A DNA stretch of 64,000 nucleotides, taken from the NCBI RefSeq assembly GCF_024172185.1, contig NZ_JAMZEC010000001.1, forward strand, positions 6,975,001-7,039,000, written 5' to 3'. The translations under genes and the position numbers were made by a program. The DNA is from Nonomuraea roseoviolacea subsp. carminata (lineage in GTDB: Bacteria > Actinomycetota > Actinomycetes > Streptosporangiales > Streptosporangiaceae). Within the stretch, counting starts at the first letter, position 1. Each line of letters starts with the position of its first letter. Under the pieces are notes generated by a model. That model had not been told where the DNA came from and made no database searches. It was given only the letters and a program-made list of their open reading frames with translations. Positions 8,047 through 15,925 of this stretch are shown here, one piece after another.

Positions 8047-8427
8047 GTGAACGAGACCCACAGACTGGTCAACGACCTGTCCGATCAGGTCACCCGGCTC
8101 GTCAAGGACGAACTGCGCCTGGCCCGGCTGGAACTGACCGAGAAGGGCAGGCACGCCGGGTTCGGCGCGGGCCTGTTCGGCGCCGCGGGCATGCTCGCGT
8201 TCCTCGGCGGCGCGGCGCTGGTCGCCGCGGTCGCGCTGCTCCTGGCGCTGGTCATGCCGGCGTGGGCGGCCACCGCGGTGGTGGCGGGCGCGCTGTTCGT
8301 CATCGCGGCCGTCGTCGGCCTGATCGGCAAGAAGCAGGTGGAACGGGCCAAACCTCCGGTGCCCAGCGAGGCCATCGAGAGCATGAAGACCGACATCGAC
8401 GTGGTCAAGGGGAGTGTGCGGCGATGA
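8047..8427 (+). CDS. Actinobacterial holin-superfamily III-like membrane protein (DUF1469)
   Basis: A 126-residue integral membrane protein of the DUF1469/Phage_holin_3_6 family. An amphipathic N-terminal helix (LVNDLSDQVTRLVKDELRLARLEL) is followed by two transmembrane segments at about residues 45-67 and 73-97, the second ending in GLIGKKQVERAKP. The family is named after phage holins but is common in actinomycete chromosomes next to DUF3618 and YihY genes, exactly as here. A general membrane role is more likely than lysis. GTG start at 8047. The stop overlaps the next start (ATGA). Confidence 0.8.
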   Translation: MNETHRLVNDLSDQVTRLVKDELRLARLELTEKGRHAGFGAGLFGAAGMLAFLGGAALVAAVALLLALVMPAWAATAVVAGALFVIAAVVGLIGKKQVERAKPPVPSEAIESMKTDIDVVKGSVRR

Positions 8428-9257
8428 GCGAGACGGACCCCGGATACAGCGAGCAGCACGCCGGGAACGTCGGCGCCCACAGGGTGACCGTGGGCATGCC
8501 GACCGACGAGGAGTCGATCAACGTGCCGCAGACCCGGGCGGGCGCGGCGGAGAACGCGCTCAAGGCCGAGGCGGACCGGACGGAGCACGAGAGGTTCGAT
8601 CCGGAGCCCCTGGTGCGGGACGACCGTACGGCGGCTGTGGAGGAACGCGAGGGTGAGGCCCGCTCCCAGGGCCCCCAGCAGGTGACGGCCGAGGCCAGGC
8701 ACGGGGCCGGGCCGGGCGCGAGCACCGCCGCCGGCACGGGCCGGGCGGCCGGCGCCGGACACGCGCGCGAGGCGCGGCCGGCGCGTCATGGCGGTGGCGG
8801 TGAGGACGACGAGGAGGAACAAGTGCGCAGACGCATCGAGGAGACCCGCGGGCAGCTCGGCCAGACGGTGGCCGAGCTGGCGCAGAAGGCGGACGTGAAG
8901 CACCGCGCCGGTGAGATGGCCGGCAGCGCCAAGGCCAGGGCCGGCGAGATGGCCGGCACGGTCTCGCACAAGGCGGGGGAAGTCGCGGGCACGGTCTCGC
9001 ACAAGGCCGGCGAGATGGCGGGCACGGTCTCGCACAAGGCCGGCGAGGTCACGGGCACGGTCTCGCACAAGGCCGGCGAGATGGCGGGCACGGTCACGGA
9101 GAAGGTCCGCGAGGTGACGCCCGACCAGGTCAAGGACATGGCCGACAAGGTCACCACGCAGGCCAGGAGGCGGCCGGCGCTGCTCGTGCTGGCCGCGGCC
9201 GGCACGGTGGCCGTGTTCGTGCTGCGCCGCGCCATGAGGCGCACCAGGCACAGGTGA
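8424..9257 (+). CDS. DUF3618 protein with 11-residue AGEMAGTVSHK repeats
   Basis: A 277-residue protein that overlaps its neighbours on both sides (ATGA and GTGA junctions). Residues 1-130 are charged and disordered. Residues 132-160 match the DUF3618 core (VRRRIEETRGQLGQTVAELAQKAD). Then come six 11-residue units of the AGE(M/V)AGTVSHK type at residues 162-227, predicted helical and amphipathic like LEA/apolipoprotein repeats. A C-terminal membrane helix (PALLVLAAAGTVAVFVLRRAM) precedes a basic tail. It probably lies on the cytoplasmic face of the membrane with the holin-like and YihY partners. Biochemical role unknown. Confidence 0.75.
   Translation: MSETDPGYSEQHAGNVGAHRVTVGMPTDEESINVPQTRAGAAENALKAEADRTEHERFDPEPLVRDDRTAAVEEREGEARSQGPQQVTAEARHGAGPGASTAAGTGRAAGAGHAREARPARHGGGGEDDEEEQVRRRIEETRGQLGQTVAELAQKADVKHRAGEMAGSAKARAGEMAGTVSHKAGEVAGTVSHKAGEMAGTVSHKAGEVTGTVSHKAGEMAGTVTEKVREVTPDQVKDMADKVTTQARRRPALLVLAAAGTVAVFVLRRAMRRTRHR
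8907..9104 (+). repeat. Six tandem 33-bp units coding 11-residue repeats
   Basis: Six in-frame 33-bp units inside the DUF3618 gene. The inner four are nearly identical at DNA level (GCCGGCGAGATGGCGGGCAC and variants) and the outer two have diverged. Unit number may vary between strains through slippage or recombination. Confidence 0.85.
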
Positions 9258-10252
9258 GCGGCAAGGACCAGCAGGCGCCTCGGGCACAGCTGAGCGCCAC
9301 GGAAGGACAGGCCGGACGGGGCGTCCCCGAGCGCCCCGCCGACTTTCCGCGCAGGGCGTGGTGGAGCGTGCTGAAGCGCACGTTCATCGAGTTCAAGGAC
9401 GACAACGTCCAGGACCTCGCCGCCGCCCTCACCTACTACGCGGTGCTGTCGATCTTCCCGGCGATGATCGTGCTGGTGTCGCTGTTCGGGCTGCTCGGCC
9501 GGGACGACACGGCGGTGATCGTCGGGCACCTCGCGGTGCTGGCCCCCGCGGAGGTGCGCGACCTGCTCCAGCAGGGGGTCGCGGGCGTGCAGCGGGTGGG
9601 GTCGGCGAGCGTGTTCGCCCTCGTCGGCTTGGCCGTCGCCCTGTGGTCGGCCTCCGGGTACATCGCGGCCTTCATCCGGGCCTGCAACGCCATCTACGAC
9701 ATCGAGGAGGGCCGGCCGTTCTGGAAGACGACCCCGCTCCGGATCGGCCTGACCGTCCTCGTGACCGTGCTGCTCGCCGTCGGCGCGATCGCGGTGACGC
9801 TCACCGGCCGCCTCGCCGACGTGGCGGGCCGGGCGCTGGGCCTGGGCGGCGTGGTGGTGACCACCTGGAACATCGCCAAGTGGCCCGTCCTGGCGCTGAT
9901 CGCGGCCGGCCTGATCATGGTGCTCTACTGGGCGGCGCCCAACGTGCGCCAGCCGGGCGTGCGCTGGATCAGCCCCGGCGGGCTGCTGGCGGTCGTCCTG
10001 TGGGTGGTCGTCTCGGCCGGGTTCGCCCTGTACGCGAGCCACTTCGGCTCCTACAACAAGACGTACGGCACCCTCGCCGCGGTCGTGGTGTTCCTCATCT
10101 GGCTGTGGCTGTCGAACATGGCGTTGCTGTTCGGCGCGGAGCTCGACGCCGAGCTGATGAGGGAGCGCGCCATCGCCGAGGGAAGCCCGGTGGAACGCGA
10201 GCCGTACGCCGAGCCGCGGGACGAGCCGAAGGCCGATAATCTGCCTGAGTGA
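9254..10252 (+). CDS. YihY/BrkB-family inner membrane protein
   Basis: A 332-residue polytopic membrane protein of the YihY/virulence factor BrkB family. The sequence shows the family start FKDDNVQDLAAALTYYAVLSIFPAMIVLVSLFGLLG near residue 50, then five more hydrophobic segments, including ISPGGLLAVVLWVVVSAGFALY, and the conserved SYNKTYGTLAAVVVFLIWLWLSNMALLFGAELDAE near residue 260. The cytoplasmic C-terminus is acidic and Pro/Glu-rich. The true function of the family is unresolved; the old RNase BN label is wrong. GTG start at 9254 overlaps the DUF3618 stop, showing translational coupling. Confidence 0.88.
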   Translation: MSGKDQQAPRAQLSATEGQAGRGVPERPADFPRRAWWSVLKRTFIEFKDDNVQDLAAALTYYAVLSIFPAMIVLVSLFGLLGRDDTAVIVGHLAVLAPAEVRDLLQQGVAGVQRVGSASVFALVGLAVALWSASGYIAAFIRACNAIYDIEEGRPFWKTTPLRIGLTVLVTVLLAVGAIAVTLTGRLADVAGRALGLGGVVVTTWNIAKWPVLALIAAGLIMVLYWAAPNVRQPGVRWISPGGLLAVVLWVVVSAGFALYASHFGSYNKTYGTLAAVVVFLIWLWLSNMALLFGAELDAELMRERAIAEGSPVEREPYAEPRDEPKADNLPE

Positions 10253-10677
10253 GGCGTCGGCGAGCAGGTATCGCGTCCGTGCTGCTGATCGCCGCCGTGA
10301 CCGCCGGATGCGGCGGCGGGGCGGCGGTCAGCGATCTCGGCGTGGTCGTCAAGGGCGCCAAGGGCGCCACCGTCCCGGTCGAGCTGCGCTCCGGCCAGCG
10401 CTTCTCGCTGGCGGTGCCGGACGACCGGTCCGCGGGCGACAGCTGGACCCTGGAGGCGCTGCCCGACGCCACGGTCGCCTCGTTCATCAGCAAGGAGGCG
10501 CGGCGCGACGACGCGCGGGGCGTCACCTACTTCGTCTTCAACGCCAAGCGGCCCGGCACCAGCACCATCAGGCTGTACGACTGCTGGCGCTGCGGCGGCG
10601 CGACGACGCCCCCGACCGAGGAGAGCCGCCTGCGGTCCGGCGAGGCGATCTTCGACCTGACCGTGTCCCCGCGCTGA
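10249..10677 (+). CDS. Probable lipoprotein with chagasin-like (inhibitor I42) domain
   Basis: A 142-residue secreted protein. Residues 1-20 are a lipoprotein signal with lipobox AVTAG-Cys21. The mature part (residues 45-140) resembles the chagasin/I42 fold: SGQRFSLAVPDD, SAGDSWTL where the family has an N-P-T-T-G-Y-x-W loop, YFVFNAKRPGTSTIRL and a final strand EAIFDLTVSP. The usual RPW loop is replaced by a CWRC pair that may form a disulfide. Family members inhibit papain-like cysteine proteases, but the altered loops make that uncertain here. GTG start overlaps the YihY stop. Confidence 0.55.
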   Translation: MRRRRAGIASVLLIAAVTAGCGGGAAVSDLGVVVKGAKGATVPVELRSGQRFSLAVPDDRSAGDSWTLEALPDATVASFISKEARRDDARGVTYFVFNAKRPGTSTIRLYDCWRCGGATTPPTEESRLRSGEAIFDLTVSPR

Positions 10678-10733
10678 GCCGGTGACACGAACCGTCCTTG
10701 ATCGAAACGATTCGGGTCGGGCAGGCTGCGAGG

Positions 10734-11483
10734 ATGGACTACGGCAGGGACTTCGTACGGGTGCGCGCCGCGGCGGACGGCACCGAGACGATCTCGTGGT
10801 GGACCGGCGACGTGTACGGCTGGCGGCGCGACGACGGCCCCCACCACCTGTTCGGCTTCGAGGGTCTCAACGTCGCCCGCGCCGAGCGCGACGACAGCGG
10901 CGGCTGGCGGCTGCTGACCCGCGAGGCCGCCGCCTACCTCGACCCGGTCACCCGGGAGGTCCTCACCACCTGGGACAACCCGTTCACCGGCGCGGCCGTC
11001 GAGGTGATGCACGTCTTCAACGACCCGGTCAACCAGCCGCTCGGCGACCGGCCCGTGCCGTTCACCCGGGTCGGCGACCAGGTGGTCCACCACGTGGACG
11101 TGCGCCTGGCCTATCCGTCGCCGCTGCCGGTCGCCGACTTCCCCGACCACTCGGCGGGCGACACGTACCGGGCGATGGAGCTGTTCCAGTTCTTCTCCCG
11201 CGCCGCCGACCTGGACGCGGGCGCGCCGGACGTGCCGAGCCACTTCTCCTGGTGCCGGGTGTCGCCGTGGCTGCCGTGGATGGCGATGGGGCAGCGGGAG
11301 GGGGCGCTGGTCTACCACTGCCGGGGCGGCAAGGTGAGCGAGGTGCCCGAGTGGCTGGCCGGCTTCGCCGGGGAGCGGTTCCTGCGCGCGCCCGAGACCT
11401 GGTCGGCGCCGAACATGACGAGCTGGACCGCCTTCCGCGACCGCCCCCGCGCAGGCGGCGACGAGAGCCGGGCCGCCGGGTAG
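10734..11483 (+). CDS. DUF1838 family protein
   Basis: A 249-residue protein that looks like the DUF1838 family, whose biochemical role is unknown. Conserved-looking blocks are SWWTGDVYGWRRDD, HHLFGFEGLNVARAE, TREAAAYLDPVTREVLTTWDNPFTG, VMHVFNDPVNQP and, later, HFSWCRVSPWLPWMAMGQREG with aromatic and Trp-rich strands. ATG at 10734 is the most likely start, although no good ribosome binding site is seen. A TTG at 10698 is an alternative. No signal peptide is visible. It is followed closely by a HIT hydrolase gene. Confidence 0.7.
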   Translation: MDYGRDFVRVRAAADGTETISWWTGDVYGWRRDDGPHHLFGFEGLNVARAERDDSGGWRLLTREAAAYLDPVTREVLTTWDNPFTGAAVEVMHVFNDPVNQPLGDRPVPFTRVGDQVVHHVDVRLAYPSPLPVADFPDHSAGDTYRAMELFQFFSRAADLDAGAPDVPSHFSWCRVSPWLPWMAMGQREGALVYHCRGGKVSEVPEWLAGFAGERFLRAPETWSAPNMTSWTAFRDRPRAGGDESRAAG

Positions 11484-11492
11484 GGTCGGCCG

Positions 11493-11933
11493 GTGAGCAC
11501 CGACCTGTTCTGCGAGATCGTCGCGGGGGAGCGGCCCGCGTTCGTCGTCCACGCCGACGAGGTGGCCGTCTCCTTCCTCGACGCGCGTCCGGTGTTCAAG
11601 GGCCACGTGCTGGTGGTGCCCCGGCGGCACGTCGAGACGCTCGCCGACCTGCCCGGCGCCGACGTGGGGCCGTTCTTCGCGCGGGTCCAGGCCGTGGCCC
11701 GCGCCGTGGAGGAGGCCCTGCAGGCCGCCGGCACGTTCGTCGCGATGAACAACCACGTCAGCCAGAGCGTGCCGCACCTGCACGTCCACGTGGTGCCGCG
11801 CAACCGCAAGGACGGCCTGCGCGGCTTCTTCTGGCCGCGCACGACGTACGACTCCGACGACGAGGCCCGCGCGTACGCCGCCCTGATAGCGAAGGCCCTC
11901 GCCCCCGGACAGGCCGCGGACGCCGCCGAGTAG
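11493..11933 (+). CDS. HIT-family nucleotide hydrolase/transferase
   Basis: A 146-residue histidine triad protein. The HIT motif reads SQSVPHLHVHVVPR (H-phi-H-phi-H-phi-phi), preceded by GHVLVVPRRHVETLADLP and NNHVSQ, as in Hint/HIT-like hydrolases of nucleoside phosphoramidates and dinucleotides. The length is typical. GTG start at 11493, 9 nt after the previous stop. It is probably a general metabolic house-cleaner. No specific substrate can be assigned. Confidence 0.88.
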   Translation: MSTDLFCEIVAGERPAFVVHADEVAVSFLDARPVFKGHVLVVPRRHVETLADLPGADVGPFFARVQAVARAVEEALQAAGTFVAMNNHVSQSVPHLHVHVVPRNRKDGLRGFFWPRTTYDSDDEARAYAALIAKALAPGQAADAAE

Positions 11934-11944
11934 GCTCGCGCGGT

Positions 11945-13123
11945 GTGGAGTACCTCGTCGGCGTCGCCGTGGCGGCCGGGCTCGTGGGCGTGCCCGCGCT
12001 CGTGCTCTGGCGGGTCATGCGCGGCCGCCGGGAGCTGGGCACCAGCCCGGCCGAGCGGGCCACGTTCGAGACGCTGCACACGGCCTCCCTCGCCGGCCCG
12101 CCGCTGCGGGCCGGGCTGACCGCCGACGGCGCCGAGCGGGCCTCGCGGCACCTGCGGGCGCTGCTCGGCTCCTCCGCCCTCGCCATCACCGACGGCGAGC
12201 GGCTGCTGGTGTACGACGGCGCGGGCGAGCACCACGCCGGCCAGGCGTTCGAGCAGGCGCGGGCGACGCTGAAGGACGGCCGCACGCAGGTGCTGGCCGT
12301 GGACTGCGAGCTGCTGGAGTGCCCCGTCCGGCACGCCGTGGTGGTGCCGCTCACCACCGACGACCGGGTCGTCGGCACGCTGGCCGCCTACGGCCCGCAC
12401 GCCTCGGCGGGCCTGGTCAAGGCCGCCCAGGAGGTGGCCGGCTGGGTCGACTCGCAGCTCGAACTGGCCGAGCTGGACCGTTCGCGCACGCTGCTCATGG
12501 AGGCCGAGGTGCGGGCGCTGCGCGCGCAGATCTCGCCGCACTTCATCTACAACTCGCTGACCACCATCGCCTCGTTCGTGCGCACCGACCCCGAGCGGGC
12601 GCGCGAGCTGCTGCTGGAGTTCGCGGACTTCACCCGCTACTCCTTCCGGCGGCACGGCGAGTTCACCACGCTGGCCGAGGAGCTGCGCTCGATCGACCGC
12701 TACCTCACCCTCGAACGCGCCCGCTTCGGCGACCAGCTCCGGGTGACCCTGCGCATCGCCCCCGAGGTGCTGCCCGTGGCCGTGCCGTTCCTGTGCCTGC
12801 AGCCGCTGGTCGAGAACGCCGTCCGCCACGGCCTGGAGAGCCGTAACGGCGTCGGCCGCATCATCATCGTGGCTGAGGACGGCGGCGCCGAATGCCGCAT
12901 CAGCGTCGAGGACGACGGCCTCGGCATGGAGCCCGACCGGCTGCGCCGCATCCTCGCCGGTGAGATCGCCCCGTCGGGCGGCGTGGGGCTGGCCAACGTG
13001 GACGAGCGGCTGCGCCAGGTCTACGGCGACGAGTACGGGCTGGTGGTGGAGACCGGCGAGGGAGCGGGCACGAAGGTCAACGTCAGGTTGCCGAAGTATC
13101 ACCCGGGCGTCTCGGCCCGTTGA
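11945..13123 (+). CDS. LytS-type sensor histidine kinase
   Basis: A 392-residue kinase. It has one N-terminal transmembrane helix (residues 1-25), a GAF-like domain of about 110 residues (LRALLGSSALAITDGERLLVYDG to VVGTLAAYGP), then the LytS His_kinase domain. In the latter, RAQISPHFIYNSLTTIASFVRTDPERA carries the phospho-acceptor His199. The ATPase domain follows, with LQPLVENAVRHGLE (N box) and VEDDGLGM (G1 box). The start is GTG at 11945, just after the HIT gene. The LytTR regulator gene follows at once, so they form a cognate pair. Signal unknown; GAF domains bind small molecules. Confidence 0.88.
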   Translation: MEYLVGVAVAAGLVGVPALVLWRVMRGRRELGTSPAERATFETLHTASLAGPPLRAGLTADGAERASRHLRALLGSSALAITDGERLLVYDGAGEHHAGQAFEQARATLKDGRTQVLAVDCELLECPVRHAVVVPLTTDDRVVGTLAAYGPHASAGLVKAAQEVAGWVDSQLELAELDRSRTLLMEAEVRALRAQISPHFIYNSLTTIASFVRTDPERARELLLEFADFTRYSFRRHGEFTTLAEELRSIDRYLTLERARFGDQLRVTLRIAPEVLPVAVPFLCLQPLVENAVRHGLESRNGVGRIIIVAEDGGAECRISVEDDGLGMEPDRLRRILAGEIAPSGGVGLANVDERLRQVYGDEYGLVVETGEGAGTKVNVRLPKYHPGVSAR

Positions 13124-13135
13124 CCGCGCCGGTGG

Positions 13136-13906
13136 ATGTCGGTTTCATCCATGTCTATGGCGCAACTCAGGGTCCTCGCGGTCGATGACGAGCTGCCCGC
13201 GCTGGAGGACCTGTCGTACCTGCTGCGCGCCGACCCCCGCATCGGCGAGGTGGCGACCGCCCGTGACGGCGCCGCGGCCCTGCGGCTGCTGGACCGCGCC
13301 ATCGCCGAGGGCCGGCCGATCGACGCGGTGTTCCTCGACATCCGGATGCGCGGGCTCGACGGCGTCGTGCTGGGGCGGCTGCTGTCGCGCTTCGCCAACC
13401 CGCCGCGCGTGGTGTTCGTGACCGCGTACGAGGAGCACGCCATCGAGGCGTTCGAGATCAAGGCTGAGGACTACCTGCTCAAGCCGGTGCGGCCGGAACG
13501 GCTGGCCGAGGCGATCCGGCGGGTCGCGGTCTCGGCGGAGACGCCGGTCGAGGGCGGCGAGTCCGACACGATCCCGGTCGAGCTGGGCGGCGTGACCCGG
13601 TTCGTCTCCAGCGCCGACGTCGTCTACGTGGAGGCGCACGGCGACTACGCCCGCCTGCACACGCCCACCGGCAGCCACCTGGTGCGCATCCCGCTGGCCA
13701 CGCTGGAGGAGCGCTGGGCCTCGGCGGGGTTCGTCCGCGTGCACCGCAGCCACCTGGTGGCGGTCAAGCACATCGAGGAGCTGCACATCGACTCCGGGCG
13801 CTGCACGGTCCGGGTGGGGGAGACCGAGATCCCGGTCAGCCGCCGCCACACGCGCGAGCTGCGCGACCTGCTCGTCCGCCGCGCCCGGAGAGGCCGCCCC
13901 GAATGA
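13136..13906 (+). CDS. LytTR-family response regulator
   Basis: A 256-residue regulator partnered with the LytS-type kinase just upstream. The receiver domain (residues 10-130) has DDE acidic residues in VLAVDDELPALEDL, phospho-acceptor Asp68 in AVFLDIRMRGLDG, VTAYEEHAIEAFEIKAEDYLLKPVRP with the conserved Lys. The LytTR DNA-binding domain (residues 150-250) has YVEAHGDYARLHT and FVRVHRSHLVAVKHIEEL. The start could be ATG 13136, 13151 or 13157, none with a strong ribosome site. Its stop overlaps the DUF485-like gene, so it probably controls the transporter that follows. Confidence 0.9.
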   Translation: MSVSSMSMAQLRVLAVDDELPALEDLSYLLRADPRIGEVATARDGAAALRLLDRAIAEGRPIDAVFLDIRMRGLDGVVLGRLLSRFANPPRVVFVTAYEEHAIEAFEIKAEDYLLKPVRPERLAEAIRRVAVSAETPVEGGESDTIPVELGGVTRFVSSADVVYVEAHGDYARLHTPTGSHLVRIPLATLEERWASAGFVRVHRSHLVAVKHIEELHIDSGRCTVRVGETEIPVSRRHTRELRDLLVRRARRGRPE

Positions 13907-14361
13907 GCCGTCACCCCGCGGAGGGCGCCCCGCACGAGCCGCCGCGCCCGCAGAGGACCCCCCGCATGAGCCGCCGCGCCCAGAGGCCGCCGGACGAGCC
14001 GCCGCGGCGGGTGGCCGTGACCAGCCCGCGGACCGCCGCCGCGCGCCGCCCCCGCTACCCGGCGACCCGGGAGATCGACGAGCAGACCCACCTCGGCGAG
14101 GTCTACATGCGCTCGCTGCTGCGCACCCAGTTCCGGCTGGCGATGTTCGTCTGCACCGTGCTGGGCTGCGTGGTGTGCGGGCTGCCGCTGCTGTTCCTGC
14201 TGATCCCGCGGCTGCGCGAGGCCGAGCTGCTCGGCGTCCCCCTGCCGTGGGCGGTGCTGGCCGGTCTCATCTACCCGGCGTTCGTGATCGGCGCCTGGCT
14301 GTACGTGCGCCAGGCCGAGCGCAACGAGCGCCATTTCGCCGACCTGGTCGAGCGCCCGTGA
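13903..14361 (+). CDS. DUF485-like two-helix membrane protein linked to a symporter
   Basis: A 152-residue protein overlapping both neighbours (ATGA at 13903, GTGA at 14358). The first 65 residues are Pro/Arg-rich and disordered, unlike the 109-residue homologue at 22670. The rest has the family layout: FRLAMFVCTVLGCVVCGLPLLFLLIP as helix one, VLAGLIYPAFVIGAWLYVRQAERNERHF as helix two and basic end. DUF485 proteins accompany acetate/carboxylate symporters and are thought to be small accessory subunits. Confidence 0.75.
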   Translation: MSRHPAEGAPHEPPRPQRTPRMSRRAQRPPDEPPRRVAVTSPRTAAARRPRYPATREIDEQTHLGEVYMRSLLRTQFRLAMFVCTVLGCVVCGLPLLFLLIPRLREAELLGVPLPWAVLAGLIYPAFVIGAWLYVRQAERNERHFADLVERP

Positions 14362-15845
14362 GTCTCACCGCCGTGCTGATCGTCGTCGTGGCGGCGGTGC
14401 TCATCGGCGCGTTCGGCATCCGCGTCTCGCGCACCACCTCCGACTTCTACGTCGCCTCCCGCACGGTCAGCCCGCTCTGGAACGCCTCCGCCATCGGCGG
14501 CGAGTACCTGTCGGCCGCCTCCTTCCTGGGCGTGGCCGGGCTGGTCCTGTCGTTCGGCGCCGACATGCTGTGGCTGCCGGTGGGGTGGACCGGCGGCTAC
14601 CTCGTGCTGCTCGTGCTGGTCTCGGCCCCGCTGCGCCGCTCGGGGGCGTACACGCTGCCGGACTTCGCCGAGGCGCGGCTGGAGTCGATGACCGTGCGCC
14701 GGGCCGCGAGCGTGCTCGTCGTGCTCATCGGCTGGCTGTACCTGATGCCGCAGTTCCAGAGCGCCGGCCTGGTGCTGCGGGAGATCACCGGGGCGCCGCG
14801 GTGGGCGGGCGGGCTGCTCGTGGCGCTGGTCGTCGCGGTCAACGTGCTGTCCGGCGGCATGCGGTCGATCACCTTCGTGCAGGCGTTCCAGTACTGGCTG
14901 AAGCTGACGGCGCTGGCCGTGCCGCTGGTGTTCCTGCTCATGGCGTGGCGGGCCGGCGGCGCGCCCGGGCTGAGCCCGCAGGACGCCGCCACCTGGCAGG
15001 TGCCGCTGGCCGGCGGCAAGGAGTACGCGCTGTACTCGACGTACTCGCTGATCCTGGCCACGTTCCTCGGCACCATGGGCCTGCCGCACGTGCTGGTGCG
15101 CTTCTACACCAACCCCGACGGGCGGGCCGCGCGCCGCACCACGCTCGTCGTGCTGTCGCTGCTCGGCGCGTTCTACCTGCTGCCCGCCCTGTACGGCTGG
15201 CTCGGCCGGCTGTACGCGCCCGACCTGGTCCGCACCGACGCCGTCGTGCTCACCCTGCCCGGCCGGATGGTCGGCGGCACGCTCGGCGACCTGCTGACCG
15301 CGCTGGTCACGGCCGGGGCGTTCGCCGCGTTCCTGTCCACCTCGTCCGGCCTGACCGTGTCGGTGGCCGGGGTCATCGCGCAGGACCTGCTCAAGGGCGG
15401 GGTGCGCTCGTTCAGGATCGCGACGCTCATGGCGGTCGCCGTGCCCCTCGGGCTGGCGCTCCAGGCCCGGGCGCTGCCGGTGGCGGACGTGGTGGGGCTG
15501 GCGTTCGCGGTGGCCGCGTCGTCGTTCTGCCCGCTGCTGGTGCTCGGCATCTGGTGGCGGCGGCTCAGCACCGCGGGCGCGCTCGCGGGGCTGTTCGTGG
15601 GCGGCGGGCTGGCCTGCGCGGCGGTGCTCGTCACCATCGTCGGCGGCCCGTACGAGGGGCCCGCGAACGCGCTGCTCGCCCAGCCGGCGGCCTGGACGGT
15701 GCCGATCGCGTTTGTGGTGATGGTCGCCGTGTCGTTCCTGACGCCGCACCGGGTGCCGCCGGGCGTGGCCCGGACGATGGTGCGCCTGCACACGCCCGAG
15801 GACCTGAACCTGGACCGCGGCGACTGGCGGCCCCGCTCCTCCTGA
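14358..15845 (+). CDS. Sodium:solute symporter (SSS family, carboxylate-type)
   Basis: A 495-residue symporter with about 13 transmembrane helices. Family features are SDFYVASRTVSPLWNASAIGGEYLSAASFLGVAG (residues 23-56, the sodium and substrate region), GLPHVLVRFYTNPDGRAARRT and LSTSSGLTVSVAGVIAQDLL. It resembles ActP/MctP-type monocarboxylate transporters. GTG start at 14358 overlaps the DUF485-like gene. The four-gene order kinase, LytTR regulator, DUF485, symporter suggests substrate-sensed uptake of an organic acid such as acetate, pyruvate or lactate. The exact substrate is not visible. Confidence 0.88.
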   Translation: MSLTAVLIVVVAAVLIGAFGIRVSRTTSDFYVASRTVSPLWNASAIGGEYLSAASFLGVAGLVLSFGADMLWLPVGWTGGYLVLLVLVSAPLRRSGAYTLPDFAEARLESMTVRRAASVLVVLIGWLYLMPQFQSAGLVLREITGAPRWAGGLLVALVVAVNVLSGGMRSITFVQAFQYWLKLTALAVPLVFLLMAWRAGGAPGLSPQDAATWQVPLAGGKEYALYSTYSLILATFLGTMGLPHVLVRFYTNPDGRAARRTTLVVLSLLGAFYLLPALYGWLGRLYAPDLVRTDAVVLTLPGRMVGGTLGDLLTALVTAGAFAAFLSTSSGLTVSVAGVIAQDLLKGGVRSFRIATLMAVAVPLGLALQARALPVADVVGLAFAVAASSFCPLLVLGIWWRRLSTAGALAGLFVGGGLACAAVLVTIVGGPYEGPANALLAQPAAWTVPIAFVVMVAVSFLTPHRVPPGVARTMVRLHTPEDLNLDRGDWRPRSS

Positions 15846-15925
15846 CCCGCGCCCGGGAATGCGGGGCGGGGGCCGGGTGTTGAGGCGGGCATCCGGTTGA
15901 AGTTTCAATCAAATGGAGGTGGGAC

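Noticed and set aside
8047-8427. Phage holin as evidence of a prophage
   Set aside because: No other phage genes nearby; this DUF1469 family is a normal chromosomal companion of DUF3618 and YihY genes.
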